Of a DNA stretch of 36,042 nt, positions 12,768 to 24,426 are shown piece by piece (position 1 is the stretch's first letter; every line of letters begins with the position of its first letter). Position numbers and translations under genes: made by a program. Below the pieces are notes generated by a model. That model was not told the origin of the DNA. It worked only from the letters and a program-made list of their open reading frames with translations, and ran no database searches. Source of the DNA: Saccoglossus kowalevskii (Eukaryota > Hemichordata > Enteropneusta > Harrimaniidae); contig NW_003140813.1 of assembly GCF_000003605.2 (NCBI RefSeq), positions 612,976 through 649,017 of the forward strand. The letters are read 5' to 3'.

Positions 12768-12959
12768 CTGTAAAACAAGTCTTTTTAGCTAGCATGTTAT
12801 TTTAGCTATTTTAGCTACCCTGTAATTTAACTAATTCAAGACGCAATTATATTCTCACAGGGAGATAGTAGACACTTTAGCTAAATTAAGATTCTGTTAA
12901 TTCATGCCAAGGGTCAAATCCGCTAAAATTGCATGCAGCTATTTCAACGTGTTCTACAG
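12768..12959. mobile_element. MITE with CTGTA ends, TA-flanked
   Basis: 192 bp with ends CTGTAAAACAAG and the complement of CTGTAGAACACG, both flanked by TA. Subterminal repeats of TTTAGCTA occur near the left, and TTTAGCTAAATT and GCAGCTATTT towards the right. Similar layout to family A, different interior. Confidence 0.55.
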
Positions 12960-13326
12960 TATATTATACCCTGTTTAATCAGTTTAATTAATTGATACGT
13001 TCTGTATTGCACGTATAAAATTATTGTTATTGCTTGCATTATTTTGCTTCAAGTGCTCCGGAATCTAGTATTACGTTACTCACTTGTCTGGCACTGAAAC
13101 AAGAGGTCGTGCCTCCCACTGTGACATTCATTTCAACGACGCCATATCATTAGAGTAAACTAACACAACTTGGAGACGTAATTGACATGGGATGGGAAAT
13201 ATATCTGAGAGAGATCAGTTGCATATCTATTTATCTTACACTATTCTCTGTCATTAGTCTACATAGTGTTTAGATTTAGAAAAAGAGTAAGGTTATTGTT
13301 TTAAGGTAGTAGGCATCTATCAAAGC

Positions 13327-13404
13327 GTATCTAATTCAAAAGAATTAGATACTGTGTCATATTTTAAATATCTTGGATATGAATTGTCTTGTAGTAAGCA
13401 TTAA
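13327..13404 (+). pseudogene. Possible LINE reverse transcriptase remnant
   Basis: Twenty-five codons read VSNSKELDTVSYFKYLGYEL SCSKH and then stop. FKYLG followed by a hydrophobic pair is typical of the reverse transcriptase thumb region in many non-LTR elements. It is very short, so this is only a suggestion. Confidence 0.35.
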
Positions 13405-16034
13405 GCGATGGCAACTAAAATATTTAGCAAAGAAGACCTTTTTAAATAAGGTGTTAGGGTCCTGACTAAATCATATGATGTAATCTTTTAAATGGTTTTC
13501 CAATTCTTAACGAGGAATCTAATGGTTTGGATTTCAAAAGCATATAACCTATAGACGGAGTTGAATACCATGCACATTGAATGAAACTAATAAATATTGG
13601 GAAAATACTAGATTTAATATATTTATGCAAAATAGCATGTACAATGATGATTAGTTCCAAAACACTACAATAATATAAATATAAATAAATAATTATGATA
13701 TGCAACGAAATTGTCGACATTGTTATGTTCGTCTACTACTAGTATTAACTTGAATATATGTGCATCAGATTGCGAAAACGTAAACCAAAGAGAAACCTTT
13801 AAAATGGAAGTTAAAAAGTCAATTTGGGAAACACTTAGTATTTATGGATGTGTTTAAACAATTTTGTTTGATTTTGATTTATCATATAAGGTAAGTCATG
13901 TTTTGGCAACTAATATACTCAAGGTTTATCTGAGTTGCCGAATTGATTAATATTGAAATTATTTTGGATACTGTACAATTCCTACAAATCTAATATAAAA
14001 TTCTTTCCAATATTTATACGTTCCATATTTCAACGAGGGTTATAACACGTGACAATTAAAGCTTAGAAAGTAACATATGTCAGAGAATTTGTTTGTACAC
14101 CATGATCTTTAATGACATCATCTTTAATGACATTTGGTGGTCTGAAACATGGTCCACCATTAGTATTATTATTATGTATACCACAATTCGACACTTTCTT
14201 CAATCATTAAAAACGTTGATGCGATTACAAGTGACTTAAATACAAATACATGATAGGTGCTGTTTTGCGCTAGAAAGTGTTTAGAGGTATATATAATAGC
14301 AACTTAATATATCAGTTTATAGTTTAAGTTAGGTTTTGAACAGCCTTCAGTCAATGTGTTTGAAGCAAAGGTTCTTGTTTTTATAATTATCTTATCACCC
14401 CTCCACCCACAAAAACAGTGTCAGTCAGTTTGTATTTATTTGGTACCAAAGTCATTTTTACTCAGTATTACAGATTTAAAAAAAACGAAACTCATGTGTA
14501 CAATCAAGGCGTCCACGTCATCAGCACAATTACATTGCCAATCGAATCGAAGCATATCGAAACATGTAACGTTTGATATGCACTGTTTGCTCATAAATTT
14601 CAACATCATGGCGATTGTGTTGAAATACGAAAGGTCACCTCGGTTCATTGCTATCATTATATTCATTGGAAACATATGTGGCGGTCTTTTTATCATGTTA
14701 TAAATTCATATCATTTTTTTTATTTCTACTAATGAAAAATGTCAGCCTCCGTGTTAATGTGCAGATGTTAATGTATCCCAGTTATCACATTGATGATAGA
14801 CCCACAGATACGTGGCATAAAACAGAGAGACAGGGGAAATACAAAAAAGCACATCGTTTTAGGTCATTTTTGTACATTTTACTGGAAACCAAACTGCGTA
14901 TTTCACACGTGACAATATTTAATTTAAATAAAACAAAAATATTCCTGTGACCATATTGATAGATGATATTTTATAGCGTACATCGTTACCCTGACAACCA
15001 TTGATTCCGTTGTCATAAAAACCCTTTATAGACACGTTGTTATTAGTATTGATTGCAAAATGATAAAGCTGGTAATAATAACATACCCAATTAATATGTT
15101 TAACGATGTAATATCAGGTAACCCAACACGTGGTAAAAAACAGTCCGAGTCCCAATTGGTAGTAGTTGTGTCAATGCAAAAGACACGTTCTACATCCATT
15201 GACAGCCGAGATTACTTTTCTAACTCACATACCACATCTCTGCTCCGACACCAGACAAAAAAGTCTGCTGAGTATAGAGAGCAGTTGCTATCTAAAAAGA
15301 ATCCTGAATCTTGATTTAATAGTTTTAAATAACAATGTGTCTCGTTAAAACATTATATTCAAGAGCATATTAATCCCGATTCACGAAGCATTTGTAAGCA
15401 TTGTAGCGGATTGGAGTAACACATGTGACGTAATATTCAAGAAAAATTAACTGGAAACGTATTCATTTAATAAAAAGTGCATGTATGTTGAATCGAACAA
15501 TTTTTGAGAATCTGTATGTATTAAACCTAACCAAGTCATGTTGTTTTACATCATCAAATCAACGCCCACTGCATGATATATCCATTTTCCATATGTCAAT
15601 AATGTATTCTGACCAATATAGAAAACTGTTTCAATGCTACTATCATGTTGTCATGTGAACACATTAAAACAGGAAAATTGTACATTCAGTAAGATAGTAT
15701 GATTTGTAGAGTAAATTAATTATCACAATGGTGAATAGATGGCGATGTTAATGATGTGTATGCCTCGATGTGTCATCGCCTGTAAATAACACGGAAAGGT
15801 CTGCTTACCCGTGAAAATAAACTGAATAAAACGTAAGACAAATCAAGCTAAGACCATATAGTGAAAGGTCGCATATATAGCACTAATAAAACCATGAATT
15901 GAATCATTTTGTCAGTATCGGGTTATAGGGAAGATTCCATACGTGTTATGATCGGGTATATGCATCTGCGCCAAGCTCCATATGCGAATGTAGATACAAA
16001 AACGTATTCATTTGAATATAGATGATGTACTCAC

Positions 16035-16157
16035 AATCTCCAAAGTGCATATCAACTAAAGAGGAGCGGTCTACATCATGAATTATCGTAACGGAACTTG
16101 CAACGTAAGGTTGGGTGGAGCACGGATCCGCACACGTAATTATTATGACGATAACGA
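16035..16157 (-). CDS. Candidate exon of a secreted cysteine-containing protein
   Basis: 123-nt stretch with acceptor cacacag and donor GAGATT|GTGAGT, phase 1 at both ends like the HYR exons. It encodes VVIVIIITCADPCSTQPYVA, then VTIIHDVDRSSLVDMHFGD. The DPC start followed by an I/L-x-D-x-DRS block is reminiscent of the first part of uromodulin-type D8C modules, but this is a weak resemblance. The hydrophobic run before CADPC could be a signal peptide end; no in-frame ATG is present before a stop. Joined directly to the CUB exon at 5566 it would create TGA, so any link to that gene needs another exon between. Confidence 0.35.
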
Positions 16158-16910
16158 CTGTGTGTTCAAACCACAACAGACACACTGCCAGGGGTTGTCG
16201 CGTTACCAGCCAGCCGGTCCTCTAAGAACATATACGCAAAAACAAACACATACGGGGTGAACAATAGATGCAACGAATAATAGGAAATATAAGCGACAAC
16301 CCGTTACCAACAACATGGAGATACGAATTGATCTATGGATACTGCTCTAAAGGTCACTCAAAAAACGCACGAGCAAACAAATACATAAAACCTGTCAATT
16401 CAACAATCGAATCAAACAAAAGAACACTACTGGTGTCATGTTTTTTCCATCCTCCCCTATTTAAACTCTTTCATCTTTTCTCATGCACTTGTGGTATATT
16501 TATATTGCAAGAAGGTTATCATAATCATATATGCTATGATATGATATGATTATTAGTTTATGATTAATTTTACATGTTACTGCTAGTTAGGCGATATTAT
16601 CACTTCCGGGCACATCTCTGGAATAGTGTATACGACAATAGTTCCAAACATAATTTAAGTCAAGAAAGTTCACCATGTGACATTTCGCGAAATTTGTACC
16701 TGAATAGAGATTAACAAGTATACTTCATGTTGTATAATATTTAGGCAGAACACTTCACAAACAATAGTCAACATAGAACAACATAGTTAATTAATTAATT
16801 CAGGAATATACGAGTTATCCGGCTGCTACGTCATTGAGCATGCGTAGCCGGTACTGCCGATGCATAGCGTATCATTATCGACACGTGCATAGGAGACATA
16901 AAATGGCGGG

Positions 16911-16948
16911 TTTAATCATAGACCCTCTAAAAGAGGGTCTATGGTTTA
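16911..16948. repeat. Inverted repeat, 18-bp arms
   Basis: TTTAATCATAGACCCTCT and AGAGGGTCTATGGTTTAA are near-perfect inverted arms (perfect over CATAGACCCTCT) separated by two bases. Confidence 0.85.
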
Positions 16949-17134
16949 ATGACCCAATGGGACAAAAATAATAATCCCGAAGAATTATGCTAGTATTGTG
17001 TGCCTTAACTCACCCACAGGAGTCTCGGAAATTACTCTGATGATATCGGTGTTCACAATTATCACATAATCGAATCTGAAACTATGACTTTAGTTTTAGA
17101 ATAAAAAATGTAAATTATGTATGCAATATACGTG

Positions 17135-17167
17135 CATAATTCACATGCATATCACATGTGAATTATG
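17135..17167. repeat. Perfect inverted repeat, 13-bp arms
   Basis: CATAATTCACATG and CATGTGAATTATG are perfect inverted arms around a 7-base loop in AT-rich sequence. No poly-U tract or gene context explains it. Confidence 0.85.
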
Positions 17168-19990
17168 TGACGGATACCTACTATATAATGTAACACAAAG
17201 AAATGAGCTTTAGAGGGCAATCATTCGCACAACTCATGTAAACATTACACATGGAAATACCGTGGCAGTCTCCGGTGGTCAAAGACTGCCGAACACGTGA
17301 TTTTTAAACAATTATATACGTCTTTAACAATTCCGTATTACTAATAGTAATTTTACTCCAGCACAATAAACGAATAATGTGCACAGTAAGTTTGCAATAT
17401 CCGAGACAGCATGTGTTCTGTTGCTTGCCTATCACGGGGCTATTAAATCTTTATTAGCATTCACAGTGCCGAATTCGAACAGTGTGCCGTGTAACAGGTG
17501 CATGTTTATACCACATGTCTTAACAGACCTGTAACAGACTAACTGCAAATAATTGCACAAAAATAGGACTTATTTTAACTTTGAAATCTCAATTTCGTTC
17601 ATCAAACGATTTATAATGATTATATAAAACTATTTACATTTTAATTGATCGTTTACGTCACATTCTACGTAATGCACGACTCCCCGCCCTACTAATATAA
17701 ACACACCATCTGCGTCGCCATGCTGCAATTATGACTATTTATGTGCGATGACACGGGTAATTATGGAAAGGTAACTCGAAGCAGAAACAGAACACTGTAG
17801 AAGTCACCCTGCCCATGCAGCTGGTGTGTTAAGGTCGACAGAGGACGCACTTGACGTGCCGTTGCTGGGAGGCACACATCTATACCTGTACTAATTCAGC
17901 GTTTATCGAGAATGATTTAGATAGATATGAATATATATTATCTAGTCTAGTGATTCCTCGCATATAAACATAATCTGTGTCAGGTAATTGGGTTGGATAT
18001 AATTCCCAATGTTTGGCTAACACGTTTGGTGTCACGTGACAGCAAATGCGTATCATTAATGTCCAGTACAAGTGTTGAGCTGTGGTATTTTAGTTTTATT
18101 TATTCGCTTTGTCGTCTTTTTCTACAATTGAGGCTTGCCTTTACTTCGCAGCAAAATAATCTATGCAAGGTGTTCACTCGAAAACGCCAAGCTTAGCCGC
18201 GAGTAATATCTCATTACCTATTCAGATTTATTCTAACGTCACACACGTTATTGGATGCAATTCGTATGGAGAAATAATTAGTTAAATGCTGCACGCAGAG
18301 AATTGCTCATGTTTACATTGACGTCAGTTTTATTCAACTAATTACATTTACGTTACAGTGCACTTGAAGAAGAATAGTATTTGCCCGATATCATATCGTG
18401 AAATCAGAAAGAACGGGACATGCTCCCCCCCCCAAAAAAAGATATTTTCTCGCTTCTAGAACAGAATCAGCAAATACATGGAATAAATCTGTACAAAGAA
18501 TGGCTCCTGGAAGTGTGTATACATCATGATTTACAGTCATTTTGTTCCAATTCACAATCGTTCCACAAGTCGATTCGTCCTGATAGAGATTCGTCCCATT
18601 GCCTTCATTGGTTAGCCTTACGATCTTGTCCAGGATGACTTCTTTTATATAATGGCAACAAGACATGTCATTACAACAATATACACATATGGATATTTCC
18701 AGCATTAAACAACTTTTGCGATGATTACCACTTTTCAAAACATTAATTAATCACACTATAATCTTGAAATAAGAATAATTTGATTGGACAATTGACGGAT
18801 TAGCTAGCGTATTGCTAGTGTGATGCGGGACGAATAAACATGTGGCATGAATGACTTGTGACGAATCATATGGGCGAAATTGGCATATATTGTGTATATG
18901 TGCGTTTGCTTCCTGCCACGTGTTTAATCTTTTACCCGTGTTGGGTAACAGGTTGCAGATTTCCATATATGTACACCGTGTTGCAGACGAGTGTGTTTGT
19001 TTAGAAAAGAATGTTTGTTCATTGTTCATCTACATTTGTAGATTCTCCTTTGTTTAGAGACCAAACTTGTAATTACCATTCTGTTTATGAAAAGAATTTT
19101 TGATTTCCTCAAATAAAATATTTTTGAATTTGAGCAACTCAAATAAATGCGTTTTTGTTGTGACAGTATCATCTCATTATTTTCTGGACAACTTTACAAG
19201 CTGGTGATCTATAAAAAATCCAACTGTTATATAAAGACCACCTGTCTATAAAGATCATTTAAATAATAAAGTCTCGTGGGTGGATTTTGAGCTACATTTG
19301 GCGATGTGAGGGCAATAAATGCAAAAATCCACGACAGGTTAAGCAAAAGCCAACTGTAAACAATATTTAACACAACTAAAAAAATAATAAGACTTTGAAT
19401 TCATTTTTCCCTATACATACAATACTGTAATTTTCTTTTCTGGATAATTCTCACATCTCAAATCGGAATACTATCTCATCTGTTAATATAAATATATGCA
19501 AAAAATACCAATTTGAGAAAATTAAAGACAATAAAATGGAGTTAGCTAACTTCATCATTCTGTTAATTTACACACACATCAAGGCTTAATGCAGTCACAC
19601 TCTAATCACATCAGCTTCTGCCGAGTGCACACACAAGTCATGCACAAGAAATTGTGATGAATGTGAATGTGTGAGAGTAGTTTTGTTATTGCAACACTGT
19701 ATGTACATGTATTATGTATGCTGTATATATATATTCACATGTATAGATAGATATTACCATATTTGTTCTATTAGAATCACAGCTCCAAATTGCACATAAA
19801 CCAAAAATTGTATTCATTTTACGATGAATCTTTACAATACGACTTATTTTGATCATAGAATAAAACACCTATCATTCACCCCATGTGCTGCTAATAGAGA
19901 AAATATGTATATCTATACATTGTATATGGGACTTTTTGGCCTGAAATAAAGGATTAATAAATAAAATAACAAGCAGCCTATCGGCTGAGA

Positions 19991-20500
19991 TAGCTCCGCT
20001 GTTAGCAATGCACATTTCAATTAAAGAACTGAAGACATCATTAGAAAATGAACAATATGAATAGTATCAAAGCAATCGGACTTACAGTTTTTAACAAGAA
20101 GTCGAAAATATCACATTTTACCAAAAATGACAAAAATATTCACCAAAATTAGAGAACTGAAGATATCATCACAAAATGAACAAATCTGAGAAAGGTCCAC
20201 ATGTAGTACCTATATATGTAATATCAAAGCAATCGGACTTGCGGTTTTTAACAAGAAGTCGAAAATATCACTTTTTACCAAAAATGACAAAAATATTCAC
20301 CAAAATTAGAGAATTGAAGATATCAACATGAAATGAACAAACCTAAGAGAGGTCTACCCAAGGTACATATACACCAAGTATCAAAGCATTCAGGCTTGTA
20401 GTTTTCAAGAAGAAGTCGAAAAAGTAAAACATTGACACGGACGACGACGGACAATCACTCATATGATAAGCTCCGCTCGACAAAGTCGACAGCGGAGCTA
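19991..20500. mobile_element. TIR element with internal 157-bp tandem repeats
   Basis: Ends TAGCTCCGCTGT (19991-20002) and ACAGCGGAGCTA (20489-20500) are perfect 12-bp inverted repeats. Inside are about three tandem copies with a 157-bp period: the block ATCAAAGCAATCGGACTT starts at 20066, 20223 and (diverged) 20380, each followed by a TTTTTAACAAGAAGTCGAAAA-type block and, in the first two, a run of AATATTCACC. A GACGGACGACG-like stretch precedes the right end, which is also a local hairpin (AGCTCCGCT...AGCGGAGCT). No coding capacity seen. Confidence 0.7.
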
Positions 20501-20504
20501 AAAA

Positions 20505-23500
20505 TATAATGTTATACAAGCACAAGCTACTTCCATAAAATTGCAATATGGGTATGTGCCGCCCGACTGGGGTGTCATTTCACGTTATTTTGTTTAGAAG
20601 TGGGTAGCCATTTATTTACTTTTTCACAGATCCTTATATTCAAAGCCAAATACTGGAAAAGGCTGAATAAAATGCATCGCCCGGATGCGCTCACTGGTTG
20701 CGAAAGTTGTGAGCTGGGTGTTTTTTTTTCCCTGAAAACACATGTGTTTAGAAGTGGGTATATAAATAGAAAAAAAATGGTTTAGAAGTGAGTATGGTTT
20801 TCGAGAGATGGGCTTCACACCCTTACCCACTTAATGTGGAAGTAGCCCCCCCCGGGCCTACATGAAAAGCACACACAAAGTGCCATCCATGAATGCTTTA
20901 TTTTCAGATATTGCTTGAACTTGAACAATGAAGACACCATAAGATATTATGAATATTGCACAAGTACAAAAGCAACATGTAAACAAGCAGTTTAATATGC
21001 ATCTGGAATTTTGGTATACTAGTACATGTATAAGATGCACTTTCACTAAAAAAAGGGGTACCAGTTGTTGCCGTTTTAAATATGACAGAACAGCTTTTCT
21101 ATTTATCAATTAAGAATAATTTATAGACAATTTCAAATACATTTCTAGCTTTCTAGACATTTCTACATGTGACAATATAATACATATACACTTAGAAATA
21201 AACAAATGCAGATAAAAGTATACTCCAAAGATTTTCTATAACTCAAGGATCTGGAGTATATAATAAATAAAAAACAAAATACAAGAACACAAATTACAAA
21301 TACACGAGTTATTACAATGTGGTCATGGATTAGAAAAACATTGACAACTTTTAACATAAAATATCATCCGTCATACCAGTTATTGCGACCACTACAAATG
21401 TTGAGTAATAAACAGCCAACATAAACTCCCCTACCTCAAAAAAGTCTCCTTTGACAATAGTGTTTGTTAAGCAATTAGTGTTCAGACATAATTCTTTCAA
21501 AGATAGTCGTGCGTAATCAATCACTATCATTATTAATTACAAAGTGTCATAATTTTTTTGGTAATATACAAATATAAAAAAAATACCATTAGAGTTGGTA
21601 GGCTTACAAAGTTGAAAAAAAAATGTGTTTTTGCATTGTATCTTCACATACATACATAATTCCAAAATCCATAAATTTATATGTATTGCATTCTTGTGAC
21701 ACTAAGGTGTTCTATGACTCAAAGAAAGCTGACAAAAAACAACATTTATTATCCGAGTAATTAAAAATATATTATGCATGTATAAAAGCATGTGATAAAA
21801 ATGATTGTGACCACAGGAAAATGTTAACGACAACAACAGCGACAGCTGCATCCTGATTCTATATTCTCAACATGGTGAAGAAAATAAGTACTAAACATAA
21901 ATTATGTAATCTCATCTGATTGATGTGTTCTCTATACTTTTATAAAAAAAAATTCTAGTTCTAGTTTTCATTAATAAAAATTGTAAAAATTTGACCATTT
22001 TTATCTGAAAATTTAATTTCTTGGCTTTCATAATTTCAAGATGACCATTTGAATCCTGTCAAATAAAACATACTGCTGTTATTGTATTGATTAAAAAAAA
22101 TAGTTCACCACTAAACTATATAAACCTGTGTAAAGATACTTTGCAATAATGCTTCTAAGTGAGTAAAACTATGTGGTGGTGCAGCAGAATTTGACTACAT
22201 TAATATTATATAAGCTGACAGAGAATTTTACTACTGGTACTGGTACTAGCAATAGTTACAAATTATACTACAAAAGTATTAAATGAGGAGGGGAATGTAT
22301 CATGCTATATGGTTTATAATTTAGCTATAGCATACAATAACTACCGGTAGCAATAAATTGTAAATTGTTGTTGGAACTAAATTTAACCTGTCTGATGCCT
22401 TAAATTTGTATTTTAAGCAAAGCTTAGATGAAAGGCTTTCCAATTTTAAGATTTAAAAGTCTTAAAATTATTTAAAGTAATCTGACCAGAAATTGAAACT
22501 GAAAGTTATGGCATTTGAAGGTTATACTAATCGAAAACAGAGCGTATGATACCATTCATTGATTAGTTATTCATTTATAACAATTAAACCCATCATTCAT
22601 TGCTCTTCAAATTTTGCTTTGGGGTCCCCCTAACACTAAGTAAAACCAAAAATAGTAATAAATAAACAAAATTAACAAAAAATATAAAAAATTCAAAAAA
22701 AAAAGAAGAAAATTTTTAATCAGATTGAGGAAGTACATATTGTTCAATGTTTAAAGTTCGCTCAGAAACTGTGGTAACATGAGTGAAATAGTCGTCCTAT
22801 AAATTTGAAAGGAAGGAACCCAATATTGACTATAAAGAAATCAACTCAAATGTGTGGTGTGCATTTCATTTTCAGACTAGTCATTGTCATTGAATATTGG
22901 TTTTGAAATATATACTTCTGAATCATTAAGCAGAGAACCTAGTGTTTGATTTGGTGACTCGATGAGGATTCTGACAAGTCAATCACAGGTGAATCCAATG
23001 CAATGCAGATGTATTGTACCATTTATTACTGAAACATCAAAAGTTTTAAACAAAATGTTGTTGATAGTAGAACTTCAAAGTGTTGTTCATTTTGTTCATC
23101 CTAAATCTTGTAAATTTATTAAGCACCAGAAACATTTTAAAACAGTATGTAATGAATGCCTCTTTTAATTATTTCTAAGGTTTTTTAATTGTGACAAATA
23201 GTAAGTAGGTAAAAATAAAACAGATTTGTGACATAGTTTGTTTTAGTACTTATCAAAAGCACATTACAGTTGATTTCTTAAATCATTAGTTTCATTTGCA
23301 CACCTTGTGATCTATTTCACATTATTTCATTATTGTTCCATAATTATAAGAAAGGTTATTTAATCTACAGGTGCGAATTAGTTAAGATAACAGAGAGACA
23401 AAGATTACATTTATCAACCCAGAAATAAATTATGCGACCCACTCTCACCTTCTTGACAATCCCCGACACAAAATACAGGTGGATACTTACTAGACACTAC

Positions 23501-23690
23501 TTCATTACATTGTAAAGCAAGGACGGCATTTAGCTGCAGATTGTGAGCATTAAAACGTGAATACAGAAAGTGCAAATATGGCGTGTACAAATCATTTCTA
23601 ATTTTTAAATTACAGAAATGTATAATGCATTTGTACAAAGTCAGTAACCTGACAATTGGAATGAATAGTGAAAATTGGCCACTTCCATTC
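20505..23690. other. Unassigned AT-rich stretch downstream of the ADAM17-like gene
   Basis: About 3.2 kb. Between 20577 and 20800 the phrase TTTAGAAGTG(G/A)GTA occurs three times, at about 20594, 20748 and 20782, hinting at a small dispersed or tandem repeat. No exon or RNA gene recognised. Part may be 3' flank of the ADAM17-like gene. Confidence 0.45.
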
Positions 23691-23696
23691 TGGTAA

Positions 23697-24080
23697 TCCA
23701 AAATGGAATCACCAAGTTATTGAACATGTTCAGTACTATAGCAACCAATCCAAAATGACTTCATCAAATCATAGAGCATGTTCAGTACTATAGCAACCAA
23801 TCCAAAATAACTCCACCAAGTCATAGAACATTTTCAGTACTATAGTAACCAATCCAAAATGGCTCCACCAAGTCATAGAACATTTTCAGTACTATAGCAA
23901 CCAATCCAAAATGGCTCCACCAAGTCATTGAACATGTTCAGTACTATAGCAATCAATCCAAAATGGCTTCACTTAGTTATTGAACATGTTCAGTACTATA
24001 GCAACCAATCCAAAATGGCATCACTTAGTTATTGAGCATGTTCAGTACTATAGCAACCAATCCAAAATGGCTTCATTGGC
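23697..24080 (+). repeat. 52-bp tandem repeat with CCAAT boxes, downstream of the ADAM17-like stop
   Basis: Seven copies with a constant 52-bp period; the CAGTACTATAGCAACCAATC block starts at 23731, 23783, 23835, 23887, 23939, 23991 and 24043. Most copies carry CCAATCCAAAATGGC (one has TCAAT, some end AATGACT or AATAACT). It lies 245 bases beyond the stop codon on the gene strand, so it is either 3' UTR or 3' flank. CCAAT is the NF-Y core and AAAATGGC resembles a YY1 site; binding is inference. Confidence 0.92.
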
Positions 24081-24324
24081 TCATGGAGCCTGATTTGTAC
24101 AATTGCTGCAAGCAAATTTTCCTACTTAAAAACTAATGCAGCATATTTGCCATTGTGTCATTATTTAAAATTAATGCTGAAATTATAATTAATTCACAGC
24201 AATTTGAATACCTGATTGCATTACTTAAACACTATTAAAGTTTGTTACATTACGTGGTTATTGTAGAAATTATAAACAAAACTACAAATACGGTAAAGCA
24301 TGCTATTACAATGCAAGCTGCATG

Positions 24325-24426
24325 CTAAAGATACGTTTCTTTTTGTACTACACCTTGTCCTGTTCTAGTTGGTGGTTTGTGCTTCTGGATGTTTTTCTCA
24401 TCTTCTGGTCGTATCAATACGCGATT
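24325..24426 (-). CDS. ADAM17: ADAM17-like terminal coding exon, tail ending ETYL
   Basis: Acceptor tttgctag, then 33 codons and TAG. It encodes [20 protein letters not shown] then [19 protein letters not shown] with downstream prolines resembles the SVRIIKPFPAP part of the vertebrate tail. The last three residues TYL fit a class I PDZ ligand (S/T-x-hydrophobic); vertebrate ADAM17 ends KETEC. An alternative is a donor at CAAG|GTGTAG leading to an exon I could not find. Confidence 0.7.
   Translation of the reverse strand, partial: NRVLIRPEDEKNIQKHKPPTRTGQGVVQKETYL

Larger units (their letters stand above)
12250..15940. other. Unassigned stretch with transposon remnants
   Basis: Contains the TA-flanked element at 12768-12959 and a short reverse transcriptase-like remnant at 13327-13404. 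Open frames at 14356-14703 and 15060-15314 (plus) have no recognisable domain and no supporting splice context. Confidence 0.5.
16190..19980. other. Unassigned stretch with two hairpins
   Basis: Apart from inverted repeats at 16911-16948 and 17135-17167 I see no supported gene. A minus-strand frame of 115 codons (18391-18738) has no recognisable motif. Around 19195-19260 the words ATAAAGACCACCTGTCTATAA resemble ends of pogo-type elements, but no full element could be drawn. Confidence 0.45.

Noticed and set aside
14436..14696. EGF-like exon (CISNVTCFDMLRFDWQCNCA) on the minus strand
   Set aside because: Only four of six cysteines and no convincing donor; probably chance.
15060..15314. 84-codon plus frame as a receptor tail
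   Set aside because: Basic, serine-rich composition is suggestive only; no transmembrane segments or splice context nearby.
18391..18738. 115-codon minus frame
   Set aside because: No recognisable motif, passes through a C/A homopolymer run, and has no clear splice sites.
23414..23520. Small exon YPPVFCVGDCQE with donor CAAGAAG|GTGAGA
   Set aside because: Acceptor is poor, and the peptide does not continue the ADAM17 tail or match a known module.
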